Below, piece after piece: positions 19,527-28,638 of a stretch of 64,000 bases of DNA (position 1 is the stretch's first letter; every line of letters starts with the position of its first letter). The notes beneath the pieces were generated by a model. The model saw only the letters and a list, made by a program, of their open reading frames with translations, did not search any database and was not told the origin of the DNA. The stretch is from Actinomadura sp. WMMA1423 (GTDB lineage Bacteria > Actinomycetota > Actinomycetes > Streptosporangiales > Streptosporangiaceae). The stretch is taken from the NCBI RefSeq assembly GCF_006547145.1, contig NZ_CP041244.1, forward strand, positions 3,782,001-3,846,000, written 5' to 3'. The position numbers were made by a program, and so were the translations under genes.

Positions 19527-21653
19527 GTGAGGATGCGGACTGTGGAGCATGAGCTGGTGGGCCTCGCGGGATCGGGCGGCCGGTGGCGCCCCGTCGCCGC
19601 GGGTCCGTTCACCGTCCTCGCGGTGGCGCTGGCGCTGCTGCCGATCCGGCCGGTGTGGCTGTGGGCCGCGCTGATCGGCGCGGTCGCCGCGTTCCCGTGG
19701 CTGCTCGGCGCGGTCCCGGAGGCGCGCCGCCGCCGCCCGCGCCCGTACTGGCGGCTGTCGGAGGCCGGCCTGGAGCGGATCGGCCCCGGCGGGCTGACGA
19801 TGGTCTCCTACGAGCGCTCCCGGATCGACGGCCTGGCCATCACCACGGGAGACGGCGTGCTGACCGTCTTCCACCGGTTCGGCCGCACCGCGGTGGGCGG
19901 GATGACGGCGATGGGCCTGGAGCCGCTCTCGGTGTTCGTGACGGCCCGCAGGCTCGGCGTCCCCATGCACGTCTTCGACGGCGAGGCCACCGGCCTGCTC
20001 GACCCGGCGCTCGACGAGGCCCTGCGCGTCTCCGGGCTGGAGGAGGACGTCCCAGGCGGCGGCGCCCTGCCGCGCGACCACGCGGCCGAGAAGCGCCTGC
20101 TCGACCAGGAGGCGGCCCTGCTGGCGGCGGCGCACGAGCCGCCCGCCGAGACGCCGCGCCCCGGCGCCCGGCCGGCGCCGGGCGAGCAGCGGCTGACCAC
20201 GCCGGAGCCGCTGCCGAGCCGCCGCCGGATCGTGCTCCTCGGCGCGCTCACCGTCCTGCTCGGCACCGTCATGGTCGTCCGGATCGCCCTGGACGGGACG
20301 AGCGAGTTCGGCGCCCGGCTCGCCGCGGGCTGCTGGGCGCTCGCCGGGATCGGCGGCGTGCTCGCGGCGCGCCGCCGGCTGCTGCGGGCCGCGCAGGTCC
20401 GCTGGACGATCACCGCGGAGCGGCTGCTGGTGCGGGCCCGCCCCGGCCGCCGCCGCGAGGCCCAGGACCTGCGCGCCGGCGACGTCGCGGCGGTCGTCGT
20501 CGGGCCCGGCCTCCGGCTCGACCCGGTGAGCGGCGAGCCGCGCCGCGCCGACCTCGCCGCGCTGGCGTTCGGGCACCGGATGGAACTGGTCGCCCGGCTC
20601 CCCGCCGACGGCCTGGACGGCTTCCAGCTCGCCCACGCCCTCGACGACCACGGCTACCGCGTGATCACTCCGGGGGCGCGGTCGCCGCGCCGTCCCGACT
20701 ACGGACTCGAAGGGCTGCCGGAGATCTTCGCGCAGGTGCCCGGCGGGCGCCTCGTCGTCGAGGACGACGGGCTCGGCTGGGCCGACGCCGCGGGCGACGT
20801 GGTGCTGAAGATGCCCCAGGACCGCATCGGCGGCATCGAGCTGCTCACCGTCTCCGGGCACGCCTGGGTCCGGCTGTACGACTCCGACGGCGACGAGTTC
20901 TTCTCCGCGCCCCTGTCGGCCCTGCGGATCTCCCGCACCGACCTGCGCGACTCGGCGCGCCGCGCCGGGCTCCCGGTCAACGACGCCGAGTACGACGCCT
21001 ACCTGAGCGCCGCGTTCCACTCCGCCATGTCGTCGCTCTCGGCGCCCGACCCCGAGCCCGCACCGGCCCTGTCCGCCAGGAGCGTCGCGCAGGAGGGCGC
21101 GGCGCCCCGGCCCGAGCCGTCCGAGGAGGCCGGGCTCGCCTTCCCCGCCCACACCGCCCCCAGCCCGGTGACCGCACCGGGCACGGTCCTCGACGCGACC
21201 CGCAGGTCACGCGTCGGCACCTACGGGATGAGCGTCCTGCTGTGCGAGGCGGTGGCGCTGCTCGGCGCGGTATGGCTCGGCCCCGATCTCGGCGGGTTCA
21301 ACGCCACGGCGATGTGGTCGGTGCCGGCCGGGCTCGTGATCGGGTTCGTGGGCTACTGGCTGTACGACCGCAACCGGTCGCAGCTGCGCGTGTCGTCCGC
21401 CGGGGTCGCCGTCGTCACCCGGCGCGGCAGGGTCGAGTGGGACGTGGCCCGCGACCGGCTCGGCGGCGTCGGCATCGACGAGGCGGTCGAGCGGATGCCC
21501 CGCCTCGTGGTGTGGGGGCCGTCCGGGCGGATCCTGCGGCAGATCACGTTCCCGCCGGACCTCGGCGAGCTGCGCCGCGCATGCGAGCGCTACGGCGTCC
21601 CCTGGGGCCCGCCCGACGCCGACCGTCCCGCGCCCCCGCCGCCGGAGCTGTGA
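19527..21653 (+). CDS. Large membrane protein of unknown function
   Basis: 708 residues from GTG 19527 (GGGGA 6 nt upstream); ATG 19467 and ATG 19533 are alternatives. Three pairs of hydrophobic helices lie near residues 25-60, 235-275 and 580-630. They alternate with cytoplasmic-looking domains that have PH-like beta-sheet patterns, for example LSEAGLERIGPGGLTMVSYE, LVVEDDGLGWADAAGDVVLK and LRVSSAGVAVVTRRGRVEWD. This suggests three tandem copies of a small membrane-linked module. A Pro/Glu-rich linker separates copies two and three. I do not recognise the family. The 3' end overlaps thpR by 64 bp in convergent orientation. Confidence 0.75.
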   Translation: MRMRTVEHELVGLAGSGGRWRPVAAGPFTVLAVALALLPIRPVWLWAALIGAVAAFPWLLGAVPEARRRRPRPYWRLSEAGLERIGPGGLTMVSYERSRIDGLAITTGDGVLTVFHRFGRTAVGGMTAMGLEPLSVFVTARRLGVPMHVFDGEATGLLDPALDEALRVSGLEEDVPGGGALPRDHAAEKRLLDQEAALLAAAHEPPAETPRPGARPAPGEQRLTTPEPLPSRRRIVLLGALTVLLGTVMVVRIALDGTSEFGARLAAGCWALAGIGGVLAARRRLLRAAQVRWTITAERLLVRARPGRRREAQDLRAGDVAAVVVGPGLRLDPVSGEPRRADLAALAFGHRMELVARLPADGLDGFQLAHALDDHGYRVITPGARSPRRPDYGLEGLPEIFAQVPGGRLVVEDDGLGWADAAGDVVLKMPQDRIGGIELLTVSGHAWVRLYDSDGDEFFSAPLSALRISRTDLRDSARRAGLPVNDAEYDAYLSAAFHSAMSSLSAPDPEPAPALSARSVAQEGAAPRPEPSEEAGLAFPAHTAPSPVTAPGTVLDATRRSRVGTYGMSVLLCEAVALLGAVWLGPDLGGFNATAMWSVPAGLVIGFVGYWLYDRNRSQLRVSSAGVAVVTRRGRVEWDVARDRLGGVGIDEAVERMPRLVVWGPSGRILRQITFPPDLGELRRACERYGVPWGPPDADRPAPPPPEL

Positions 21654-22213
21654 CGCAGCGGCCACGTCACCAGCGGCTCGTAGACGAGCTGGGTGTTGTC
21701 CTTGCCGGGCAGACGGCTGCGCATCAGGTGGACCGCGTCCGCCGTCCACGGCATGCCGGCGAACGACGACAGCGCCTCGACGAGCGACCGCACGTCCACG
21801 GGCCGCCGCGAGCGCGCCAGCGTCATGTGCGGGCGGAAGCCGCGGTGCTTGTCGGGGATCGTCCCGACGCGGCGGCCGGCGGCGGTGGTGGAGGCCGCCA
21901 GCCGGGCCAGGGCGCGGCGGTCGCCGTAAAGGCCCGTCCACAGGACGCGGGCGTGCGCGCCGTTGCCGGGGAACGCCCCCGCGCCCGCCAGTGACAGCGC
22001 CATCCGCTCGTGGCGGCGGGCGGCGCGCTCCAGCCTCGGGAGCAGCCGCTCCAGGGTGCGGTCGTCGACCTCGTCGAGGAACGTCAGCGTGACGTGCATC
22101 AGCTCGCGCCGGACCCAGCGCAGCTCGGGGAGGGTCCCGAGGAGCGGCCGGATCGCCTCCGCCAGCTCGTCCAGAACGTCCTCCGGCGGGACGAGTGCCA
22201 CGAAAAGCCTCAT
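21590..22213 (-). CDS. thpR: RNA 2',3'-cyclic phosphodiesterase (2H family)
   Basis: 207 residues from ATG 22213 (MRLFVALVPPEDVLDEL). Two HxT catalytic motifs of the 2H superfamily are present, HVTLTFLDEV and HMTLARSRRP, together with the family phrase ELRWVRRE. Members hydrolyse 2',3'-cyclic phosphates on RNA ends and were once called 2'-5' RNA ligases. A longer frame starts at 22273 but the conserved N-terminus begins at 22213. The last 20 residues (SSGGGGAGRSASG) are low complexity and overlap the convergent membrane-protein gene. Confidence 0.92.
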   Translation of the reverse strand: MRLFVALVPPEDVLDELAEAIRPLLGTLPELRWVRRELMHVTLTFLDEVDDRTLERLLPRLERAARRHERMALSLAGAGAFPGNGAHARVLWTGLYGDRRALARLAASTTAAGRRVGTIPDKHRGFRPHMTLARSRRPVDVRSLVEALSSFAGMPWTADAVHLMRSRLPGKDNTQLVYEPLVTWPLRHSSGGGGAGRSASGGPQGTP

Positions 22214-22330
22214 GTATGCGTCCCCAGGGCCACCCCGCCAGCTTGTCAACAGGTGGCACTCCTTGTCACGCAAATAGGGCCAACCGAATCGCGGCGGCGC
22301 GGCGGGCTCGGGGGCCGCCGCCCCGGGCCC

Positions 22331-24130
22331 TCATCCGCCGGCGCGGACGCGGCGGAGCCGGGCGGCGCTCGCCCACAGGGCGGGGCGCGCCGCTCCGCGC
22401 TCCCCCGGCGTCCCCCTGCCCCAGTCCGCCGACCAGCGTGCGGCCAGGGCGCCCACGGCCAGCGAGGCGACCACGGAGACCAGTCCGCCGAGGACGAGGG
22501 AGGCCCGCGCGCCGAACTGCTGGGCCAGCCAGCCGATCGCGGGGGCGCCCAGCGGGTTCGTCCCGAGGAACACCAGCATGTAGAGGGCCATGACGCGGCC
22601 GCGCATCTCGGGCGCGACGCCGAGCTGGACGGTCGCGTTCGCCGCCGTCATGATCGTCATCATCGCGATCCCGGTCGGCACCAGCAGGACCAGGAACGAC
22701 CAGTACGTCGGCGCCAGGCCGGTGACGGCCTCCAGGGCGCCGAACACCAGGCCCACCGCGACCAGCAGCCGCAGCCGTGGCCGGGCGACCCTGCGGGCGG
22801 CCAGCAGGGCCCCGCTGAGCGCGCCCACCGCCAGCATGCTGGACGCCAGGCCGAACGCCGAGGCGTCGGTGTGGAAGACCTCCTTCGCCACCAGCGCGAC
22901 CGTGATGTTGAAGTTCATGCCGAACATGGCGAGGAACCCGATGAGGACCAGGACGAGGACCAGGTCGCGGCGCCCGCGCACGTAGCGCAGGCCCTCGCGC
23001 AGCTGCCCCTTGGCCCGCTTGACGGGGGCGGCGGGGTGCAGCTCGTCCGCGCGCATCGCGTAGAGGCCGAACAGGACGGCGCCGAACGACGCGGCGTTCA
23101 CCAGGAAGACCGGGCCGGTGCCGATGAGGGCGATGAGCACTCCGGCGACGGCCGGGCCGAGCAGCCGGGCGCCGTTGAAGGTCGCACTGTTCAGCGCGAT
23201 GGCGTTCGGCAGGTCGCGCCGGCCGACCATCTCGACCACGAACGACTGGCGGCTCGGGTTGTCCACGACGGTCGCGACGCCGAGCCCGAACGCCAGCACG
23301 TACACGTGCCACACCTGCGCCGAGCCCGAGATCGAGAGCAGGCCGAGGACGAGCGCGAGCACGCCCATCGACACCTGCGTCAGCATCAGCACCCGGCGCT
23401 TGGGGTAGCGGTCGGCGATGACGCCGCCCCACAGGCCGAACAGCAGCATCGGGAGGAACTGCAGGCCGGTCGTGATGCCGAGCGCGGTGCCGCTCCCGTG
23501 GGCGAGGTCGAGGACCAGCCAGTCCTGCGCCACCCGCTGCATCCACGTCCCGGTGTTGGAGACGACCTGCCCGGCGGCGTACAGACGGAAGTTGCGGTTC
23601 CGCAGCGACCGGAACATCCCCCCGCCACCCCCCGCCTCCTCACCGACCACCTCGGCACCAGCGGCCTCGGCACCGGCCGTCTCGGCCGCGGTCGCCTCGC
23701 CCGCGCCTGTCTCGGCCGCAGTTGCTTCGGCACCCGCTGTCTCGGCCGCGCTCGCCTCGGCGCCCGCTGTGTCGGCTGCGGGCGTTTCGGCCTCGCGGGT
23801 CTCGGCGGCGTTCGGGCGTTCCGTGTCGGGCGGACCAGGGGCCGGGGGGACGGGGGGCACTGGTCCGGGTGCGGGCCGAGCGGCGTCCGCGACGGGCTCG
23901 TGGAACGTTCCGGCCTTGCCGGTCGAGGACGGGGTGCCAGTGGCGGCGTCCGGGCGCGCGGCCGTACGGGCGGGGGTGTGCGGCGCGGAAGGGGCGGCGG
24001 GGCGGCGACGGCGGGGGCGGGCGGGGCTCGCGAGCGCGGCGGACCGGGCCGGGTGTGCGGAGCGGCCCCCGCGGTCCCCGCGCGTCGCGGGCCCCTCGGG
24101 TTCGTCGGGGCGTTCGTTAGCAGAAGTCAT
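22331..24130 (-). CDS. MFS transporter with long Ala/Glu/Thr-repeat N-terminal extension
   Basis: 599 residues from ATG 24130. The C-terminal 428 residues form a 12-helix DHA3-type exporter (MFRSLRNRNFRLYAAGQ, NTGTWMQRVAQDWLVL, GGVIADRYPKRRVLML, NPSRQSFVVEMVGRRDLPNA), related to many actinobacterial antibiotic exporters. The first 171 residues are polar, with Arg/Pro stretches and a run of AETAGAEA-like units at about 105-165. A second possible start is Met172 (23617), after a G-rich tract. The MarR gene lies directly upstream on the same strand, and a palindrome spans the start codon, so MarR control is likely. Confidence 0.85.
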   Translation of the reverse strand: MTSANERPDEPEGPATRGDRGGRSAHPARSAALASPARPRRRRPAAPSAPHTPARTAARPDAATGTPSSTGKAGTFHEPVADAARPAPGPVPPVPPAPGPPDTERPNAAETREAETPAADTAGAEASAAETAGAEATAAETGAGEATAAETAGAEAAGAEVVGEEAGGGGGMFRSLRNRNFRLYAAGQVVSNTGTWMQRVAQDWLVLDLAHGSGTALGITTGLQFLPMLLFGLWGGVIADRYPKRRVLMLTQVSMGVLALVLGLLSISGSAQVWHVYVLAFGLGVATVVDNPSRQSFVVEMVGRRDLPNAIALNSATFNGARLLGPAVAGVLIALIGTGPVFLVNAASFGAVLFGLYAMRADELHPAAPVKRAKGQLREGLRYVRGRRDLVLVLVLIGFLAMFGMNFNITVALVAKEVFHTDASAFGLASSMLAVGALSGALLAARRVARPRLRLLVAVGLVFGALEAVTGLAPTYWSFLVLLVPTGIAMMTIMTAANATVQLGVAPEMRGRVMALYMLVFLGTNPLGAPAIGWLAQQFGARASLVLGGLVSVVASLAVGALAARWSADWGRGTPGERGAARPALWASAARLRRVRAGG

Positions 24131-24149
24131 TACCAAGGCTAACGGTAAT
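24129..24149. promoter_or_regulatory. Candidate MarR operator over the MFS start codon
   Basis: ATTACC-N9-GGTAAT is a perfect 6-bp inverted repeat overlapping the ATG at 24130. Its minus-strand spacer contains TTAGCCT, which also occurs in the marR-tetR intergenic region. Confidence 0.5.
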
Positions 24150-24217
24150 GGCCGCACCGGCATTCCGGCAAGCGCCCACAATCCGGCCCCGCGCGTCCCG
24201 GCTCGGGGAGGGGCCGG

Positions 24218-24688
24218 TCAGGAGCGGCTGAGCTTGTCGATGATGGGGGCGGCGCGGCGGAGGATCTCGCGCTCGTCGTCGGTCAGCTCGCCGAGCCGCA
24301 TCGCGAGCCACGCCTCCTTGCGGCGCCGCTCGTCGGCGAGCAGGGCGGAGCCCGCGTCGGTCGCGTTCAGCACGACCTGGCGCCCGTCGGTCGGGTGCGG
24401 GCTGCGCACGACGAGGCCCCGCTCCTCCAGGTGGGCGATGACGCGGGTCATCGAGGGCGGCTGCACCTTCTCGTGGTCGGCGAGCTCGCGCGGCGTCATC
24501 GACCCGTGCCGCTCGATGGCGGCGAGCGCGGCGAACTGCGTGAGCGACAGCGGGCTCGGGCCGCTCCCGCCCGCCGCGGACGGCCGCAGCGTGCGCAGCC
24601 GGCGCGACAGCCGCGCGATCGAGATGCGCAGCTCCTCGGCCAGGCCGGGCGCGGACGCCGTGCGGCCCCGGATCGGTGGCAATGTCAT
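24218..24688 (-). CDS. MarR-family transcriptional regulator
   Basis: 156 residues from ATG 24688, preceded by GAGGA and AGGAG; a longer start at 24730 reaches into the promoter region. The winged helix is clear: LSLTQFAALAAIERHGSMTP, RELADHEKVQPPSMTRVIAHLEERGLVVRS, then the wing PTDGRQVVLNATDAG. The N-terminal and C-terminal helices form the usual dimerisation region (LTDDEREILRRAAPIIDKL). It probably represses itself and the MFS exporter immediately downstream, with a small-molecule substrate as inducer. Divergent from a TetR gene. Confidence 0.92.
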   Translation of the reverse strand: MTLPPIRGRTASAPGLAEELRISIARLSRRLRTLRPSAAGGSGPSPLSLTQFAALAAIERHGSMTPRELADHEKVQPPSMTRVIAHLEERGLVVRSPHPTDGRQVVLNATDAGSALLADERRRKEAWLAMRLGELTDDEREILRRAAPIIDKLSRS

Positions 24689-24742
24689 CGTCCTCGGTCT
24701 CCTGTGCTGCCCATGCTGCCACGCCGCCACTTGACACTGTCG

Positions 24743-24755
24743 CTAATGTCCTTAG
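24743..24755. promoter_or_regulatory. Palindrome in the marR-tetR intergenic region
   Basis: CTAA-N5-TTAG followed by GCCTGATAG; a TTGACA hexamer lies at 24731-24736. The TTAGCCT core is shared with the palindrome at the MFS start. Confidence 0.45.
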
Positions 24756-24787
24756 CCTGATAGCTACAGAGTCGAAGAGGAGGGTCG

Positions 24788-25360
24788 ATGCCCCGAGCGG
24801 GACTGTCGCCCGACGCGGTCGTGGACGCCGCCGTCGCCGTCGTGGACGCCGAGGGCCCCGGTGCCCTCACGCTGGCGGCGGTGGCGGGAAGGGCCGGGGT
24901 CGCGACGCCCTCCCTGTATAAGCATGTCCGCAATCTCGCCGAGTTGCGACATCTGGTGACGGCCCGCGTCCTGGAAGAACTCACCGGACGGCTCGGGGAG
25001 GCCGCGCTCGGGCGGTCCGGCGACGACGCCGTCCGGGCGCTGATGTACGCCTACCGGTCCTACGTGGTGGAGAATCCCGGCCGCTACGGGGCGATGGAGC
25101 AGGAGGCGGCCCCGCCGGACGGCCCGGTGCAGGCCGCCTCGGAACGGCTGCTGACCGTCATCTTCGGGGCCTTGCGCGGCTACGCGCTCGAGGGCCCGGA
25201 GCTCGTCCACGCGGCGCGGTGCCTGCGCTCGGCCGTCCACGGGTTCGCCGTCCTGGAGGCGGCGGGCGGTTTCGGGCTGCCCGAGGACCTGGAGGCCAGT
25301 TATGAGCTGCTCGTCACCATGATGACCGGCGGACTGGCGGGCCGGGTCCGCGTAGCCTGA
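24788..25360 (+). CDS. TetR-family transcriptional regulator
   Basis: 190 residues, with AGGAGGG 6 nt before ATG 24788. The helix-turn-helix is LTLAAVAGRAGVATPSLYKHVRNLAELRHLV. The ligand-binding half contains MYAYRSYVVENPGRYGAMEQE and CLRSAVHGFAVLEAAGGFGLP, the pattern of the TetR C-terminal WHG domain. It is followed 4 nt later by a DUF2530 gene and is divergent from marR. Target and ligand unknown. Confidence 0.92.
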   Translation: MPRAGLSPDAVVDAAVAVVDAEGPGALTLAAVAGRAGVATPSLYKHVRNLAELRHLVTARVLEELTGRLGEAALGRSGDDAVRALMYAYRSYVVENPGRYGAMEQEAAPPDGPVQAASERLLTVIFGALRGYALEGPELVHAARCLRSAVHGFAVLEAAGGFGLPEDLEASYELLVTMMTGGLAGRVRVA

Positions 25361-25364
25361 GCGC

Positions 25365-25625
25365 ATGAGCCCTCCGCGCCGCCCGGAACCGCCGCCGATG
25401 CAGACCAACGACGTCCGTGTCGCGGCCGCCGGGGCGATCGCCTGGGCGGTGGCGCTGGTGGTGCTGCTCGTCATCGGGCTGCCGTCGCGGGACCGCTGGT
25501 GGCTGTGGGTGTGCGGCGCCGGCATCGCGATCGGGCTGTTCGGCGTGTGGTACGTCCCGAGGCTCCAGGCCGGGCGGGCCCGGCAGGAGGCCGACCGCGC
25601 CGCCAAGCGCGAGAAGACGCCCTAG
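25365..25625 (+). CDS. DUF2530 small membrane protein
   Basis: 86 residues. Two membrane helices (about 23-41 and 47-64, RWWLWVCGAGIAIGLFGVWY) follow a Pro-rich start and precede a basic tail RQEADRAAKREK. The order matches the actinobacterial DUF2530 family. It begins 4 nt after tetR, so they form an operon, and converges with the sacsin-like gene 15 nt away. Function unknown. Confidence 0.85.
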   Translation: MSPPRRPEPPPMQTNDVRVAAAGAIAWAVALVVLLVIGLPSRDRWWLWVCGAGIAIGLFGVWYVPRLQAGRARQEADRAAKREKTP

Positions 25626-25640
25626 AGCCCGCCGAGCCCG

Positions 25641-28634
25641 CTAAGGCTCCAGGTCGTCCTCGGCGAGCAGGACGGGCAGGGCTTCAGGCGCGCGCAGGAC
25701 GGCCTCCAGCAGGAGCCGGTCGGCCCAGTGCCCGGTGGACCAGGCGAGCGCCCGTGCCAGGCCGCCGGCGCCGCTCGCGTGGATCCGGCCGTCTCTCGTC
25801 CACCACGGGACGTCCTGGCCGTCCACGATGAGGCGTTCGTGGGCGAGGTAGGCGGCGGGGGCCTCCGGCAGGACCGCCCTGGCGGCCTCCGGCACGGGGC
25901 GTTCCTCGCCCTCGGACTCCACGAGCCCCGGGATCTCCTCCCCCGCGAGCGGCAGGTCCAAGAGTTCGGCGAGGCGCGCGTCGCGGCCCTGCCCGGCGAT
26001 GACGAGCGGCTGCCCTTCGAGCAGGGGGAGGACGTCGGGGCCGTCGAGGACGAGGGCGTCCCCCGCGTCGACCACCTCGACCTCGCCGTCCACCACCGCC
26101 CGCACGCGGTCGGGCGGCTCGACGGCGGCCTCCGGAGCGTCGGCCAGTGCCGTCCAGAGCCCGCCCAACTGGGCCCGCCCTACAGACCGCTGGGCATCGC
26201 CGAGACGATCGAGCAGTTCTTGCGCTCCCCCAGGCTCATCGAGCAGTTCCGCCAGCGACGTGCGGACGCCCAAGGCGAGCAGGAGCCGCTCGTCCAGGCC
26301 CTGGGGAGCGACGTCGTAGAGCCCGGTCAGCGCCTCGTCACCGCCCAGGCGGAACTCGCCCGGCCTACGGCCTTCCAGAACGGGATGACGGCTCAGCCAC
26401 CACGCCGTGTACGACGGGACGGCGACACGCCGCCCGTTGTGCAGGGTGACATGGGCGGGGTCCACGATCACGGCGCGATACGGCGGCTCGGCGAGGACGT
26501 TCAGCGCCGCCCTCCAGTCGTCGACGAGTTCGAGGTCGCGGACCGCCGTGAACTCGGGAACGAGCGGCGGGAGCTCCTGCTCGCCCAGACGGCGCAGCGC
26601 GTCGTCGGCCCACAGGTCCTCGTCGTCGAGGTCCAGGCTCTCGGCCTCGTCGGCGAGGCCCATGAGGTTGACGTCCTCGGCCTTGGCCAGGGCGAACCCG
26701 TCCAGGACGCCGGCGGCCGCGAGCGTCTCGGGGCCCCACCGCTCCAGGAGCCCGCCGTCCACGACGCCGAACGGCGCGTCCTCGGCCATGAGCCCCAGCA
26801 GCGGGCTCCCCGGCAGGAGCAGCTCGCCCGCCGGGTAGAGCTCGCCGTCGTCGCCGGGCAGGGCCAGCTCGGCGAGCCACGGCTCGTCGCCGGGATCGGC
26901 GTGCGCCGCGGCGACGAGCCCCAGCACGGCCTCGGCGACCGCGTCGGGGTCGTCGGAGTCGAACGACTCCTCGACGGCGGCCCGCACGGCGGCGTCCGCC
27001 AGCACGGCCCGCGGCCCCGCCTCGACCGCGCCGAGCCGCGCCAGGAGCGGGTGCACCGCCTCCGGGTGGACGAAGCGCAGCCCGAGCGCGTCCAGGCCGG
27101 CGGGGTCGACGCCGTCCGCGATCAGCAGGCCGCGCGGGCCCCGCACCACGCGCACCGCGCGCTCCGCCGGAACCCCGGGCCCCCCGCGGCCCGCCAGCGG
27201 TACCGGGAGAGCCCCCAGAGCGTCCGTGGCGGCCCCGGCGAGCGACTCGTACACCCGGTGCCACCACGCCGGTTCCCGGTCCACAACGGCCAGCTCGTCT
27301 ATCACGTCGGCCAGTTCCACCCGCCGGACGCCGAGGGCCGCGAGCGCCGGGCTCCGCGCGGGCCACCCGGGCGGGAGCAGGCCGCCGACCACGACGTCCC
27401 CCTCGGTGTCCCGGCCGCCGAGCAGCTCGACGAACGGGGCCGGCGCGTCCACGGCCACCGCGTCACGACCCCGCGTCCGGTGGGGCAGGACCGGCGCCTC
27501 TGGGAGGCGTTCCCGGATCCCGCGCCGGATCCGCGCGTCCAGTTCTCCGGCGGGGAGCGGCCCAGGGACGAACTCCAGCACCTTGGGCGAGACGGGCAGC
27601 TCGCCCAGCAGCCGCACATAGGCGTCGGCGGAACGCTCGGCGAGGAACTCCGTCAGCGCCCCGGGCGCGACGTGGCGCCGGTCGGGCGCGAGCGGGAACG
27701 AACCGATGAGCAACGCGGGCAGGTCGAGCCGCTCGTCGCTCGGCGTGGGCGCGTGCAGGACGCTGGGCGTGCCCTCCGGAAGTCCACCCTCTGGGAGGGC
27801 CCAACGCACCTGCCAGAACGGTCGGGCCCGCTCCTCGACGGGACGGTCCTCCAACAGGGCCGCGGGGATCTCCCCATGCCCCTCGACCGTCCGCCACAGA
27901 CCGCCGTCGATGACCACCTCGCCCGGGACGGGCCGTTCGGCGGTCAGCGTCCGGACGTCCCCGTCGATGTCGACCTCGACGTGTTCGAGCGCGGGCAGCG
28001 CCAGCATGAGCGCCGCGCCGACCTGGTGGAGCTGCCGCCTGACGGACTCGACCGCCTCGTCCCGCAGCGGCAGCCGCAGGACGGTGTCGAAGCCCGGGGG
28101 GACCTCGGGCGGCCGCTCCAGGGCGAAGGGCAACCGCAGCAGCGGCACGTGCCCGCCCCGCCGCCCCATCTCCTCGGCGAGGCCGGGGATCCCCTCGACC
28201 AGCTCCCGGGCGCGGTCCGCCGACCACCCGACGCCCCCCGTCCCGGACGCGATGGCCGGTTCGTCGGTGGCGGCGACCACGGCGGCGAAACCGACGCCGA
28301 AGCGGCCGACGGCGGCGGGATCGTCGCGCTTGGCCGAGGCGCGCAGCGTCGAGAGGGCCTCGACGCCCGCCCCGTCGAGCGGGGCGCCCGTGTTCGCCGC
28401 GACCAGCAGCGGCTCCCCGCCGGTCCGCAGCGCCAGGCGCAGGCGGCCGGGCACCCCGGCGCGCCGCGCGGCGTCGGCGGCGTTCTGCGCCAGCTCGATG
28501 ACGACGCGGTCGCGGTAGCCGCCGAGCGCGTGGTCCTCCTCGGCGTTGGCGTCCTCGCGGAAGCGCGCCGGGGACTCCGCCCAGGCGCGCAGGACCCGCT
28601 CACGCAGCGCGCCCGCGCCGAACACGTCGTCCAT
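25641..28634 (-). CDS. Sacsin/Hsp90-like GHKL ATPase domain protein
   Basis: 997 residues from ATG 28634. The N-terminal GHKL ATP-binding fold has VIELAQNAADAARRAG (N box, with Glu and Asn), ANTGAPLDGAGVEAL (G1 box, degenerate DxGxG), and AVGRFGVGFAAVVAATD (G2 box), as in Hsp90 and sacsin. The remaining 800 residues are Leu/Asp/Glu-rich with no known domain that I can name. The gene begins 4 nt after the DUF3027 gene, so they are coupled; this pairing recurs in actinomycetes as far as I recall. A role in protein quality control is plausible but unproven. Confidence 0.88.
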   Translation of the reverse strand: MDDVFGAGALRERVLRAWAESPARFREDANAEEDHALGGYRDRVVIELAQNAADAARRAGVPGRLRLALRTGGEPLLVAANTGAPLDGAGVEALSTLRASAKRDDPAAVGRFGVGFAAVVAATDEPAIASGTGGVGWSADRARELVEGIPGLAEEMGRRGGHVPLLRLPFALERPPEVPPGFDTVLRLPLRDEAVESVRRQLHQVGAALMLALPALEHVEVDIDGDVRTLTAERPVPGEVVIDGGLWRTVEGHGEIPAALLEDRPVEERARPFWQVRWALPEGGLPEGTPSVLHAPTPSDERLDLPALLIGSFPLAPDRRHVAPGALTEFLAERSADAYVRLLGELPVSPKVLEFVPGPLPAGELDARIRRGIRERLPEAPVLPHRTRGRDAVAVDAPAPFVELLGGRDTEGDVVVGGLLPPGWPARSPALAALGVRRVELADVIDELAVVDREPAWWHRVYESLAGAATDALGALPVPLAGRGGPGVPAERAVRVVRGPRGLLIADGVDPAGLDALGLRFVHPEAVHPLLARLGAVEAGPRAVLADAAVRAAVEESFDSDDPDAVAEAVLGLVAAAHADPGDEPWLAELALPGDDGELYPAGELLLPGSPLLGLMAEDAPFGVVDGGLLERWGPETLAAAGVLDGFALAKAEDVNLMGLADEAESLDLDDEDLWADDALRRLGEQELPPLVPEFTAVRDLELVDDWRAALNVLAEPPYRAVIVDPAHVTLHNGRRVAVPSYTAWWLSRHPVLEGRRPGEFRLGGDEALTGLYDVAPQGLDERLLLALGVRTSLAELLDEPGGAQELLDRLGDAQRSVGRAQLGGLWTALADAPEAAVEPPDRVRAVVDGEVEVVDAGDALVLDGPDVLPLLEGQPLVIAGQGRDARLAELLDLPLAGEEIPGLVESEGEERPVPEAARAVLPEAPAAYLAHERLIVDGQDVPWWTRDGRIHASGAGGLARALAWSTGHWADRLLLEAVLRAPEALPVLLAEDDLEP

Positions 28635-28638
28635 GGGA

